Shown here: in pieces, positions 1 through 6,654 of the stretch | How positions within the stretch are numbered: the stretch's first letter is position 1 | Layout of the letters: each line of letters opens with the position of its first letter | Assembly: GCA_046704825.1 (NCBI GenBank) | Contig: JBJKRE010000218.1 | Location: forward strand, 1 to 13,275 | Direction: 5' to 3' | Length of the DNA: 13,275 bases | From: CAVRTJ01 sp046704825 | GTDB taxonomy: Bacteria; Acidobacteriota; UBA4820; DSQY01 | The notes under the pieces: generated by a model | What the model was told of the DNA's origin: nothing | Database searches by the model: none | The model's input: only the letters and a program-made list of their open reading frames with translations | Program-made: the position numbers and the translations under genes

Positions 1-717
1 CTTCTTCAGCACATATACGGTCCAGGGCGCGATGCGGGTCTCGTTGACCCACGGGTGGGGGTCGCTCTCGATTCCCAGCGGGCGGTAGGTCCGGACGACC
101 TCCAGGCCGGCCTCTGCAAAGACCGCGCGGTAGGCCTCGGGCGTCCAGAGCACGTCCTCGACGGGGCGCCGGTCCTCCACGTCGGTCATGACGATCCTGA
201 CCTTGTCGCCCGTGCGCGCGGCGCGGTTCTCGGGAAAGTCCTTCGTGGTGAAGGACGCCCATTCGTGCGTGTAGATCTCGGGCGAGGACACCAGGTGCAC
301 GATGCGCCCGTGCGGATTGAGCAGGGCCGCCATCTCCCGGAAGAGGGCGGTTTTCTTTTCCATGGTGGGGATGTTGTCGAAGGTGAAGACGGACTGGATC
401 AGGTCGAAGGCCGGTCCTTCCCACAGGCCGATCCGGCCGTCCTCGACGTGGCGGTAGTCCCCCGCGGGGTCCATCTTTCTCGCGCGATCGATCATGTCCC
501 GGGAAATATCCACCCCGGTGACCTCGAACCCGAGCCCCTTGAGGAACCGGGCCGACCGGCCCGCACCGCAGCCGAAATCCAGGGCGCGCGTCCCCCTGAC
601 GTGGTCCGCGATGATCAGCGGCAGGTCCCGGTACGCCAGGAAGTAGGTGCCTGGAAACTCCAGTTTCGAATAGGATTCCGCCCTGAGTTCGTCTTCGTAG
701 ACGTTCGTGAAGTCCAT
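1..717 (-). CDS. Class I SAM-dependent methyltransferase (C-terminus cut by window edge)
   Basis: Predicted to transfer a methyl group from S-adenosylmethionine to an unknown acceptor. The 239 visible codons have no stop, so the C-terminus lies beyond the left edge. Seen directly: the glycine-rich SAM motif DFGCGAG at residues 47-53, then VTGVDIS with the acidic residue D70 expected to bind the ribose, and further on a FDLIQSVFTFDNIP segment matching motif IV of the Methyltransf_11/25 type. Residues after about 145 form the variable substrate-side part. I chose the ATG at 715-717; a second in-frame ATG lies four codons upstream (727-729) inside a run of seven G, and neither has a classic ribosome binding site. 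No partner gene indicates the substrate: the next gene upstream on this strand, the NmrA-like one, ends 275 bases away. The family assignment is firm, the substrate unknown. Confidence 0.85.
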   Translation of the reverse strand, partial: MDFTNVYEDELRAESYSKLEFPGTYFLAYRDLPLIIADHVRGTRALDFGCGAGRSARFLKGLGFEVTGVDISRDMIDRARKMDPAGDYRHVEDGRIGLWEGPAFDLIQSVFTFDNIPTMEKKTALFREMAALLNPHGRIVHLVSSPEIYTHEWASFTTKDFPENRAARTGDKVRIVMTDVEDRRPVEDVLWTPEAYRAVFAEAGLEVVRTYRPLGIESDPHPWVNETRIAPWTVYVLKK

Positions 718-749
718 GCACCCCCCCATCCCGTTCGGGTCAAAGTCCG

Positions 750-780
750 CCGGCCGGCCCGCGCGCAGCTCGCCGGCCGG
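750..780. repeat. GC-rich inverted repeat upstream of the methyltransferase
   Basis: CCGGCCGGC at 750-758 is complementary to GCCGGCCGG at 772-780, with a 13-base loop. It lies 33 bases beyond the methyltransferase start, so it would fall in that gene's leader or promoter. Because the unit is itself palindromic and the region is very GC-rich, it may have no function. Confidence 0.35.
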
Positions 781-855
781 GAACGTACCACCATCCTATG
801 CCGCCCGCCGGCGAAGGCAACGCCCGCAGAGCCGCGCCGAAGAAAGGAGGGTGCA

Positions 856-936
856 ATGACGCACGGCGCCGCGCGGGACGGGGCGCCCGCTCGGCTGTCC
901 GAATGTTCGAAAACTCTTGTGAGACGTTGGAAATGA
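856..936 (+). CDS. Possible 26-residue small protein with a strong ribosome binding site
   Basis: A short plus-strand frame begins with ATG at 856 and ends at TGA 934-936. Directly upstream is AAAGGAGG (843-850), one of the best Shine-Dalgarno matches in the window, five bases from the ATG. The peptide starts MTHGAARDG and ends LVRRWK; it is basic, has one cysteine, and shows no membrane segment or known motif. It lies in the gap between the minus-strand methyltransferase and NmrA-like genes, so nothing downstream on its strand would be co-expressed, and a perfect palindrome follows ten bases after its stop. The RBS-like string could be chance, and no family is recognised. Confidence 0.22.
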   Translation: MTHGAARDGAPARLSECSKTLVRRWK

Positions 937-945
937 CGTGGGAAC

Positions 946-973
946 GCCGCAGGGCGCCCGGGCGCCCTGCGGC
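946..973. terminator. Perfect 28-base palindrome, possible terminator hairpin
   Basis: Positions 946-959 are exactly complementary to 960-973 (arms of 14 bases, no spacer; the hairpin would form a small loop at the centre). It sits 18 bases past the stop codon of the minus-strand NmrA-like gene, where a terminator is expected. There is no strong T-run on either side, so it is not a textbook rho-independent terminator. It could instead protect the mRNA 3' end or bind a dimeric protein. Confidence 0.45.
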
Positions 974-991
974 GGCTGTTGCCGTTGCGGC

Positions 992-1942
992 CTATTCCAG
1001 CGGAATACGCCCGGCGTTGTCCGCCAGCCAGTCGTCGAAGCTCTGGATGGACGGATTGATCGACCGGACCTTTTCGAGGTCGCGCGCGCCGCAGAAGTAG
1101 TCGTTGAAGTCGCGCTTGAACTGGAACATGTTCCCCAGGTCGTCGGCGCCCGGGAAGTCGAAACTCCGGTAGACCTCCGGCGGGACGTCGTTGTACCGCA
1201 CCTCCCGCCCGAGGACCTTCCCGAGGGAGGCGGCCATCTCGCCGCCGGTCAGGTGCCCGCCCGCGATGCCGACCGTCTTCCCGACGTACTCGGAGCCCCG
1301 TTTAAAGACGCCGTAGGCACAGCGGCCGATGTCTTCCACGGCGATGCCCGGCAGCTTCTTGTCCCCCATGGGCAGCGTGAGCGCCAGGACTCCGTCGGGA
1401 CCCGGCTTGGGACCCATGCCGAAAAAGATGAAATTGTCCCAGTAGAACGACGTCAGAAGGAACGTCGCGGGCACGCCGGCCTTCCGGAATATCCCGTCGG
1501 CCTCGCCCTTGGCGTCGAGGTGCGGGACCTTGTACTTCTCCATGAGGGTCGGCATGCGGTCGTCGTCGAGGGGAACCCACTTGCGCGTGTCCTCGAGGGT
1601 CGACCATATAACGTGCCGCAGGCCCGCCGACTTCGCCGCCTGGGCCATGTTGGCGGCCTGGACCAGCTCCTTTTCCGGCGAGAAGTGTTCCCAGAAGTTC
1701 GTGACGCAATAGGCCCCGTAAGCGCCTGCGAACGCCCGTTCGAGGCTTTCCCGGTCGTCGAGGTCCGCCTGAACCACCTCCGCCCCGAGCAGGGAGAGTT
1801 CGGCGGCCTTTTCTGAACCGGGCGTTCTCGTCAGGGCCCGCACGTTGAAGGGCCTATCGGGATCGTTCAGGATGGCGCGCGCCAGCCCGCCGCCCTGGGC
1901 CCCGGTGGCCCCGACCACAGCAATCGTCCTCATTTCAGCCAT
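992..1942 (-). CDS. NmrA/HSCARG-family NAD(P)-binding protein
   Basis: A 316-residue atypical short-chain dehydrogenase of the NmrA group, a family of redox-sensing or NAD(P)H-dependent proteins related to human HSCARG (NMRAL1). Seen directly: the Rossmann dinucleotide motif GATGAQG at residues 11-17, a basic R39 after the second strand (consistent with NADP(H) preference), the segment around AYCVTNFWEHFSPEKE and GLRHVIWSTLEDT typical of HSCARG-like proteins, and the later GIAVEDIGRCAYGVF helix-strand region that interacts with the sheet. Length is normal for the family. The start at 1940-1942 is supported by GGGAG six bases upstream; an ATG three codons later (1931-1933) is less well placed. 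Proteins of this family often lack the SDR Tyr-Lys pair and act as regulators rather than enzymes; which applies here is not decided by the sequence. It appears monocistronic, with 272 bases separating it from the next gene upstream on the strand. Confidence 0.87.
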   Translation of the reverse strand: MAEMRTIAVVGATGAQGGGLARAILNDPDRPFNVRALTRTPGSEKAAELSLLGAEVVQADLDDRESLERAFAGAYGAYCVTNFWEHFSPEKELVQAANMAQAAKSAGLRHVIWSTLEDTRKWVPLDDDRMPTLMEKYKVPHLDAKGEADGIFRKAGVPATFLLTSFYWDNFIFFGMGPKPGPDGVLALTLPMGDKKLPGIAVEDIGRCAYGVFKRGSEYVGKTVGIAGGHLTGGEMAASLGKVLGREVRYNDVPPEVYRSFDFPGADDLGNMFQFKRDFNDYFCGARDLEKVRSINPSIQSFDDWLADNAGRIPLE

Positions 1943-2105
1943 TCTGTTCTCCCGGCAGGTTGTCCGTAAACCTGCGTGAACCGCGCCCTGGAAAGCGGTC
2001 CGCACTCGAACGAACCTTAGATCGAGATAGTCGTGGTGCCTGCCGATTCGCGGGCGGACCCGTTCCGCTCTTCCGCCTAAGTAATCTGCGCAACATGGGG
2101 CGGTG

Positions 2106-2117
2106 AGGAATATTCCT
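2106..2117. promoter_or_regulatory. 12-base palindrome upstream of the NmrA-like gene
   Basis: AGGAATATTCCT is a perfect 12-base palindrome, AT-rich at its centre, in the 272-base gap between the repeat protein and the NmrA-like gene and about 165 bases upstream of the latter's start. It has the form of a small operator. There is no second copy and no adjacent regulator gene in the window, so this is only suggestive. I saw no convincing -35/-10 pair in this gap. Confidence 0.2.
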
Positions 2118-2214
2118 GGCAGAACTGCGCCGGGGACGGCCGGAAGGAATCTGGCGTGTTCCAGTCTGCAGACGCAGTGGCGGCGCTTGGATGGGACGAG
2201 CGAAGGGCCGGTAC

Positions 2215-4512
2215 TTACCGGGTATACGTGAAAGGTTTCGACGGTATACCCGAGCTCAGATTGGTGACGGTTATCTGGACAGGCTGTCCCTTGGGACACA
2301 TCCACTTCAGATACTTGCCGCCCTTGACCTTGATCAGGCTGTCGCTCTTGACCTTGATCCTCGGTGCAGGCTGATCTCCGACCGTGACCTGCACCGCGCT
2401 GTCGAAATTCTCTCCCGCGACGAAAAGACGGAAGGGGTTCCCCTGTTTCCGTACGGACGTAATGAGCGGGCGCGGGCCCGCCGCGATGCGGCTGCCGGCG
2501 GTGAGCAGACTCGTCCCCCCGGGTGTGGTGAGGGTGATGTAAATCATGGTGGGCGACGGCTGGGGCGGAGCCACGGCGGACACTTCGTGGTCCGAGACGA
2601 CAGTGAAACCGGTGGCGGGAACGCCTCCGAAGGTCACGGCGGTGGTTCCCGACAGGTGAGCGCCCTCGATGGTGACCGTCTCTCCGCCCGGGAGGGCAAG
2701 CGTTTCCGGGGTCACGGTGGCCACCTCGGGATAGCAGGCCTCGGCGTTGTAGACCGCGTAGTTCTCGTCGACCGCGACGTAGGTGGATCCGTCGGACGCC
2801 ATGCTCGTTATCTGGGTGAGCATACCTGGAGGCGGAGTTTCCCACGATCTGCCGTCCGTGCTTGAAGTCGACCGCATACGATCCTGATACGCAGAGAAGA
2901 CGTATTTGCCGCCCCCGTACAGCCTCCCGTCAAACGGGCCCTTCACACCAGACAAATCCGTCCATGTGAGTCCGTCCGTGCTGCTCTCAAAGGGGGCGTT
3001 CACCCAGAATCGTCCCCCGCTGAAGACGACGCTTGCGAACTGGCCGTAGGTATGGGAATCCACATTCTCCTGCCCCGTCCAGTTCACCCCGTCCACGCTC
3101 GACAGGGTCGTCTCACCCTCACCGGCTGCCACGAAACGGCCGTTACCAAAGGCCACCTCGTTGAGGTCCGTTCGGAAGCCCGTGTCCCGGCGGGTCCAGC
3201 TGGTGCCGTCCGGGCTCGTGTAAATGGCGCCGTACTCCCCGACCGCTACGAAGGTGTGGTTGCCGTACGCCACCCCGAGAAAACTCTCCGGGTTGCCCGG
3301 TGAGACATCGGTCCAATCCGTCCCGTCCGATGAGACGAAAATCCCGCCGGCGTAGTTTGAGGTTCCTACGGCGACGAGGACTCCGTCTCCCGAGGTAATG
3401 TCGGAGAGGCGGACGTTATACTGATTCACCATCGTCGATGACCATTCTTTGCCGTCCGAGCTCGATGCGATCAAGTTGAAGCCGACCGCCATGAATTTCC
3501 CCAGCGGCTCGAGGTAGCGAACTCTGACGGAGGGCACGGAAACACCCTGCGTGTCCGCCGTCTCCCAGCCGATGCCGTCCGTGCTCGTCCAAATCTGGTT
3601 GCCCATGAAGGCGACGAATTGTCCCGCCGCGTATATCAGGTCGCTGGGGAAACTGCCGACGCCGGGCACCGAACTCTGCGACCAGGTGATACCGTCCTTG
3701 GACCAATAGAACGGCGGGCTGTTCGCGTTCCATACGCCCACGATGCCGTCTGCTCCGAAGCAGATGGCGGATAGCGGGTATTGAAGAGGTGCGTCCGACC
3801 AGTTGACGGCGTCCGAGGTGGTCAGGCTGAAGTGGAGGCCTTCGTTTTCCGCCAGAACCACAAAATGCCCTTGACCATACGAGATTCCGTATGCATACGC
3901 GGGAACCGGATACGTGAAAGCCGTCCATTCGGACATATCTGGACTCACATAATAGTGATCACCGCTCACGACCACGTATTTTCCGGATCCGTAAGCAAGG
4001 CCGTTCAGATTTTCCGGAAAGGCCACGTAAGACCAGTCCACGCCGTCGGGGCTGACAAAAAGCGTCGGACCGTTTCCCTCCTTGAACGCGCAAAAATAGC
4101 CGCCCACGAAACGAATTGTGCTCAGGTATACGGCGGGGCCGTAGGGAAAGGGGATCTCGCGCCACCTGACACCGTCTTCACTGATATGAACCGTGTTTAC
4201 TGACACGTCGTACCCATGCGATATGGCAACAAATCGGCCATTGCCCCACGCCACGTCGATGAAATCGTTGTCTGTGCCGGCGCACACCCTCCGCCAGTTT
4301 TGGCCGTCCGGGCTCCTATAGACGACGCCGCTTCCGCTCACGGCCACGAATGTGCCGTTACCGTAGGCCAGCTTGAATCCGCTCTGGCGGGCAAAGGGCA
4401 GGGGATTCGCCGGTTGCCACAGGAGGTTGCAACCCTGAGCGCGCGAGGCCACGCCCGAGAGCACAGCCAGCAAGATACCTAAGGCAACAAGTGCGACGCC
4501 CCTCGTGCGCAT
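2215..4512 (-). CDS. Secreted 14-repeat beta-propeller-like protein with C-terminal IPT/TIG domains
   Basis: A 765-residue exported protein of unknown role. Residues 1-25 form a signal peptide (MRTRG then a hydrophobic run to ASRA), probably cleaved before Q26. Residues 45-590 consist of repeats of about 40 residues: each has a strand such as YGNGTFVAVG and then an Asp-box-like SxDGxxW motif. Thirteen motifs are visible, starting at residues 67, 111, 154, 190, 232, 271, 310, 351, 394, 433, 472, 511 and 551, and a degenerate fourteenth (SDGSTYVAVDENYAV) follows. Fourteen units would make two seven-bladed propellers. Residues 595-681 are an IPT/TIG immunoglobulin-like domain (PEVATVTPETLALPGG, TFGGVPA) and 682-765 a second, diverged one. 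AGGAGAGG lies just upstream of the ATG. Similar proteins are usually surface-binding or exoenzyme-like; no sialidase catalytic residues were recognised. Base composition is lower in GC than the neighbouring genes, which suggests acquisition or relaxed selection. Confidence 0.85.
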   Translation of the reverse strand: MRTRGVALVALGILLAVLSGVASRAQGCNLLWQPANPLPFARQSGFKLAYGNGTFVAVSGSGVVYRSPDGQNWRRVCAGTDNDFIDVAWGNGRFVAISHGYDVSVNTVHISEDGVRWREIPFPYGPAVYLSTIRFVGGYFCAFKEGNGPTLFVSPDGVDWSYVAFPENLNGLAYGSGKYVVVSGDHYYVSPDMSEWTAFTYPVPAYAYGISYGQGHFVVLAENEGLHFSLTTSDAVNWSDAPLQYPLSAICFGADGIVGVWNANSPPFYWSKDGITWSQSSVPGVGSFPSDLIYAAGQFVAFMGNQIWTSTDGIGWETADTQGVSVPSVRVRYLEPLGKFMAVGFNLIASSSDGKEWSSTMVNQYNVRLSDITSGDGVLVAVGTSNYAGGIFVSSDGTDWTDVSPGNPESFLGVAYGNHTFVAVGEYGAIYTSPDGTSWTRRDTGFRTDLNEVAFGNGRFVAAGEGETTLSSVDGVNWTGQENVDSHTYGQFASVVFSGGRFWVNAPFESSTDGLTWTDLSGVKGPFDGRLYGGGKYVFSAYQDRMRSTSSTDGRSWETPPPGMLTQITSMASDGSTYVAVDENYAVYNAEACYPEVATVTPETLALPGGETVTIEGAHLSGTTAVTFGGVPATGFTVVSDHEVSAVAPPQPSPTMIYITLTTPGGTSLLTAGSRIAAGPRPLITSVRKQGNPFRLFVAGENFDSAVQVTVGDQPAPRIKVKSDSLIKVKGGKYLKWMCPKGQPVQITVTNLSSGIPSKPFTYTR

Positions 4513-4886
4513 GACCTCTCCTTCCCAGGCAGGCTGCTTTTATACGCGGGGACCTGACCGGTCCCCCTTGTCTGCCCGATTATCGTCGGCAACCCCGAGC
4601 TGCCCTCCACGTCGCACCGTGTACCCTGATTTCTTTATCTGCGGCGAAGGGACCTCTTTGGAGTTACATCCCTATTTGAGTATAGCCCCTTTCTCCACAG
4701 ACGACCTCCAATCGGAGTTGTAGAAGAGGGTTGCAGCTCAGGTTGGAGTGGGGAGCCAAATCTTTGACGGGTGGGCGTTATGGCGTGCAAGAAACGCACG
4801 ACTTGTCTTGCGTCTCAGAGCCTCCGGGAGACGGATTCGTGCGCCCCGTCACAGTCTGCCGTCGGCCTCGCCCGCGGAACCGGGAA
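4513..4886. other. Intergenic region upstream of the repeat protein and downstream of larA
   Basis: This 374-base gap lies between two minus-strand genes, so it should hold the promoter of the repeat-protein gene and the end of the larA transcript. I see no gene in it. Near 4548-4566 there is a small hairpin (GGGGACC, five-base loop, GGTCCCC) that would sit in the repeat-protein leader. CGTGC/GCACG at 4784-4800 is a weak hairpin with no T-run, so no clear larA terminator is visible. Confidence 0.5.
4679..4684 (-). promoter_or_regulatory. Candidate -10 element for the repeat-protein gene
   Basis: Read on the minus strand this is TATACT, five of six matches to the sigma-70 -10 consensus, in a locally AT-rich patch about 167 bases upstream of the start codon. 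No good -35 hexamer lies at 16-18 bases, so the assignment is tentative. Confidence 0.25.
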
Positions 4887-6269
4887 TTACTGGGCGCCAA
4901 CCGGCGAATCGTAGCGCTGTCCGGTCCGCCTCTTGTCGCCGTTCGCCCCCAGGATCGGGAAGGTGGCGCCGCCCTCGGGGAAGACGGCGACGCGGGCGTG
5001 TTTCGGCAGCTTGCGGGCCGCCATATCGACGACGGCCTGGGGATCGGTGGAATGGCGGAAGAAGCCGAGCTTCTTCACCTCGTCGGCCGAGAGCGTGGGG
5101 ACGCAGAGGTACAGGTCGTTCCGGCGCATGAGCTGCATGGTGTAGTAGGCGAGGAACTTCTCCTCCACGTTGAGGCCCTTCTTGATCCGCTCCAGCAGGC
5201 CGAAGACGCGCGACGGACCGAGGGTCCTCAGGAGCGCCTTGACGAGCCAGAGGGGCTTGGAGTCCTCCGGGAGCGACACGTCGTCCACGCCCCGCTCGGC
5301 CCGGATGAATCCCATGACGACCCCGCGGGGCAGCAGCGCCGGCAGGGCGTTGCCCACGCACTTCATGCCCTGCTTGAGGTTGATGTCCATGGGGAAGGAG
5401 TTCGTGATGACGGCGTCCACGGGGCCGTCCAGGTAACGGCCCGAGAGCCGGCGGTTGAAGGCCACGGCGTTGCGGTGGCAGGCCACGGGCTCGCCCGCGA
5501 AGGCGGCCGCCACCCTCTGGTCGCGGCCCAGGACGACGTTCAGACAGAGCACCGGGGCGGGCAGCATGGCCGCCACCTCCTCCAGCTCGGTGCGGAAGAG
5601 GTTCTCCTCGGGGGCCATGCCCACGCGGTTGAAGAGGTAGGGTGGCTCCGCGATGATGCCGTGGTGGGCCGCGATGGTCTCGGCGTGCGCCACGCCGGGC
5701 AGGACGTTCTTCCACCCCCCTCCGAAGCCCGCCCACAGGTGCGGCTCCACCATGCCCACGAGCACCACGAGGTCCGCGTCCACGAGGCGGCGGTTGAGCA
5801 GGACGGGCGTGCCGCGGCTCGTGGTCCCGAAGAGGTGGCTGGCCGACCGGTCGAAGGCGTCGTGGTTCTCCCATCGGACCCGCGCGAGGTTGGCCGCCCC
5901 GACCTTGGCGGCCATCTCATCGCCGGTCATGGGGGTGTGGATGCCCAGCGCCGGGACGATCAGCACGTCCTCCATGGCGGCCCCGCCCGCGGCCAGTTCG
6001 TCCAGCAGGACGTCCATGAAACGGTGGGCGGGGGTGGGCCTCGTGTTGTCGTCCACGATGAGGAGGACCCTGCGCCCCGAAAGGTCCATCCGCGACGGCG
6101 GGTCGATCCCGGCGGGGTGAGCCAGAGCCGCTCGCACGAGGTCCTTCTCGCCGGGCTGCGCGGAACCTCCCGCGACCGGCGCGTCTTCCCCCTCCGGGAA
6201 CGCCAGACGCCATCCGTCGGGAACGCTGAGCGTCAGCGTCGATCCGCCCCAAGGCAGGTGAACCTCCAT
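4887..6269 (-). CDS. larA: LarA-family nickel-pincer racemase/epimerase (lactate racemase homologue)
   Basis: A 460-residue DUF2088/LarA protein that would interconvert stereoisomers of a 2-hydroxyacid using the nickel-pincer nucleotide cofactor. All residues known to matter in the Lactobacillus plantarum enzyme have counterparts: DDNTRP (D73/D74, R77), H111 in GIHTPM, H177 in EPHLWAGFGGG, the pincer-anchoring lysine K187 in GGWKN, nickel ligand H203, and Q300/K303 in the QGMK motif. Length is slightly above the usual 420-430 residues. The start at 6267-6269 is set by a strong AGGAGG seven bases upstream, and a TATAAT box lies further up. Family members also include malate, phenyllactate and sugar-acid racemases, so lactate is only one option. 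The cofactor genes larB, larC and larE are not in the window. It is divergent from the dsrN-like gene. Confidence 0.88.
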   Translation of the reverse strand: MEVHLPWGGSTLTLSVPDGWRLAFPEGEDAPVAGGSAQPGEKDLVRAALAHPAGIDPPSRMDLSGRRVLLIVDDNTRPTPAHRFMDVLLDELAAGGAAMEDVLIVPALGIHTPMTGDEMAAKVGAANLARVRWENHDAFDRSASHLFGTTSRGTPVLLNRRLVDADLVVLVGMVEPHLWAGFGGGWKNVLPGVAHAETIAAHHGIIAEPPYLFNRVGMAPEENLFRTELEEVAAMLPAPVLCLNVVLGRDQRVAAAFAGEPVACHRNAVAFNRRLSGRYLDGPVDAVITNSFPMDINLKQGMKCVGNALPALLPRGVVMGFIRAERGVDDVSLPEDSKPLWLVKALLRTLGPSRVFGLLERIKKGLNVEEKFLAYYTMQLMRRNDLYLCVPTLSADEVKKLGFFRHSTDPQAVVDMAARKLPKHARVAVFPEGGATFPILGANGDKRRTGQRYDSPVGAQ

Positions 6270-6310
6270 GGCCTCGCCTCCTTTCCTTCCAGCCGGTTGC
6301 CGACCTTTTT

Positions 6311-6316
6311 ATTATA
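6311..6316 (-). promoter_or_regulatory. Candidate -10 box for larA
   Basis: The minus strand reads TATAAT, a full match to the sigma-70 -10 consensus, 41 bases before the larA start and followed by an A-run. A start of transcription near 6304 would give a leader of about 35 bases containing the AGGAGG site. No recognisable -35 lies at 16-18 bases upstream. Confidence 0.45.
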
Positions 6317-6340
6317 CGCAACCCACAACGCTTTCCTTTA

Positions 6341-6412
6341 TCGGTAACGAAATCGCTATCGGTATCGAAATCGGCCTCGCTGTCGGTATCGGTATCGGAA
6401 TCGAAATCGAGG
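6341..6412. repeat. Degenerate hexamer tandem repeat (TCGNNN)x12
   Basis: Twelve consecutive six-base units span exactly 72 bases. Eleven begin TCG and one begins ACG; the following triplet is mostly GTA or AAA, giving strings such as TCGGTATCGAAATCG. On the opposite strand the units read like CGATACCGATTTCGA. The repeat is not inside a supported gene and lies between the larA promoter and the dsrN-like gene. It is too regular to be chance and too diverged to be recent slippage. Confidence 0.85.
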
Positions 6413-6654
6413 TCCAGAATTCTCGCTTTTCGATTCGGCCTCCTGTCTAGAAAGCTCTGTCTTCCACCGGCCCTGACGGCCAACCGGTTGACACGACTCC
6501 CCTCTCTTCCGGCGGGCAAGCCGGGCCATCGCCCCATGGTGAGTTTTTCGACAGCCTGCTAAGATGGCCCCTGCGATCCCGCCATCGCCGTGCATCCTGC
6601 GATTCGCGGCCGCGCGGCGGGTGGGGGCGGGATCTCTTCATACGGAAGCGTGCC

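Larger units (their letters stand above)
6270..6654. other. Divergent intergenic region between larA and the dsrN-like gene
   Basis: This 385-base gap carries the start signals of two divergent genes. It holds a minus-strand TATAAT near larA, a degenerate hexamer repeat (6341-6412), an isolated TTGACA at 6488-6493 on the plus strand without a partner -10, and a T-rich string at 6544-6561. No coding frame in it is convincing, and I could not place a confident promoter for the dsrN-like gene. Confidence 0.55.

Noticed and set aside
55..936. Plus-strand open frame of 293 codons opposite the methyltransferase
   Set aside because: The opposite strand encodes a clear SAM-binding motif; only the last 26 codons, outside that gene, were kept as a weak small-protein candidate.
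1943..2845. N-terminal extension of the NmrA-like frame to 617 residues
   Set aside because: The extension lies over the gap and the 3' end of the repeat-protein gene and has no domain, while the ATG at 1940-1942 has a good ribosome binding site and begins just before the Rossmann motif.
4784..4800. Hairpin CGTGC/GCACG as a larA terminator
   Set aside because: Only five pairs, with no T-run on the minus-strand side, and almost 90 bases after the stop.
4731..6347. Long plus-strand open frame of 538 codons opposite larA
   Set aside because: It is antisense to a gene with all LarA catalytic motifs; its translation is rich in Arg, Gly, His and Val with no recognisable motif, as expected for a GC-rich shadow.
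6488..6493. Perfect TTGACA as a dsrN promoter
   Set aside because: No -10-like hexamer occurs at 16-18 bases downstream, where the sequence is GC-rich.
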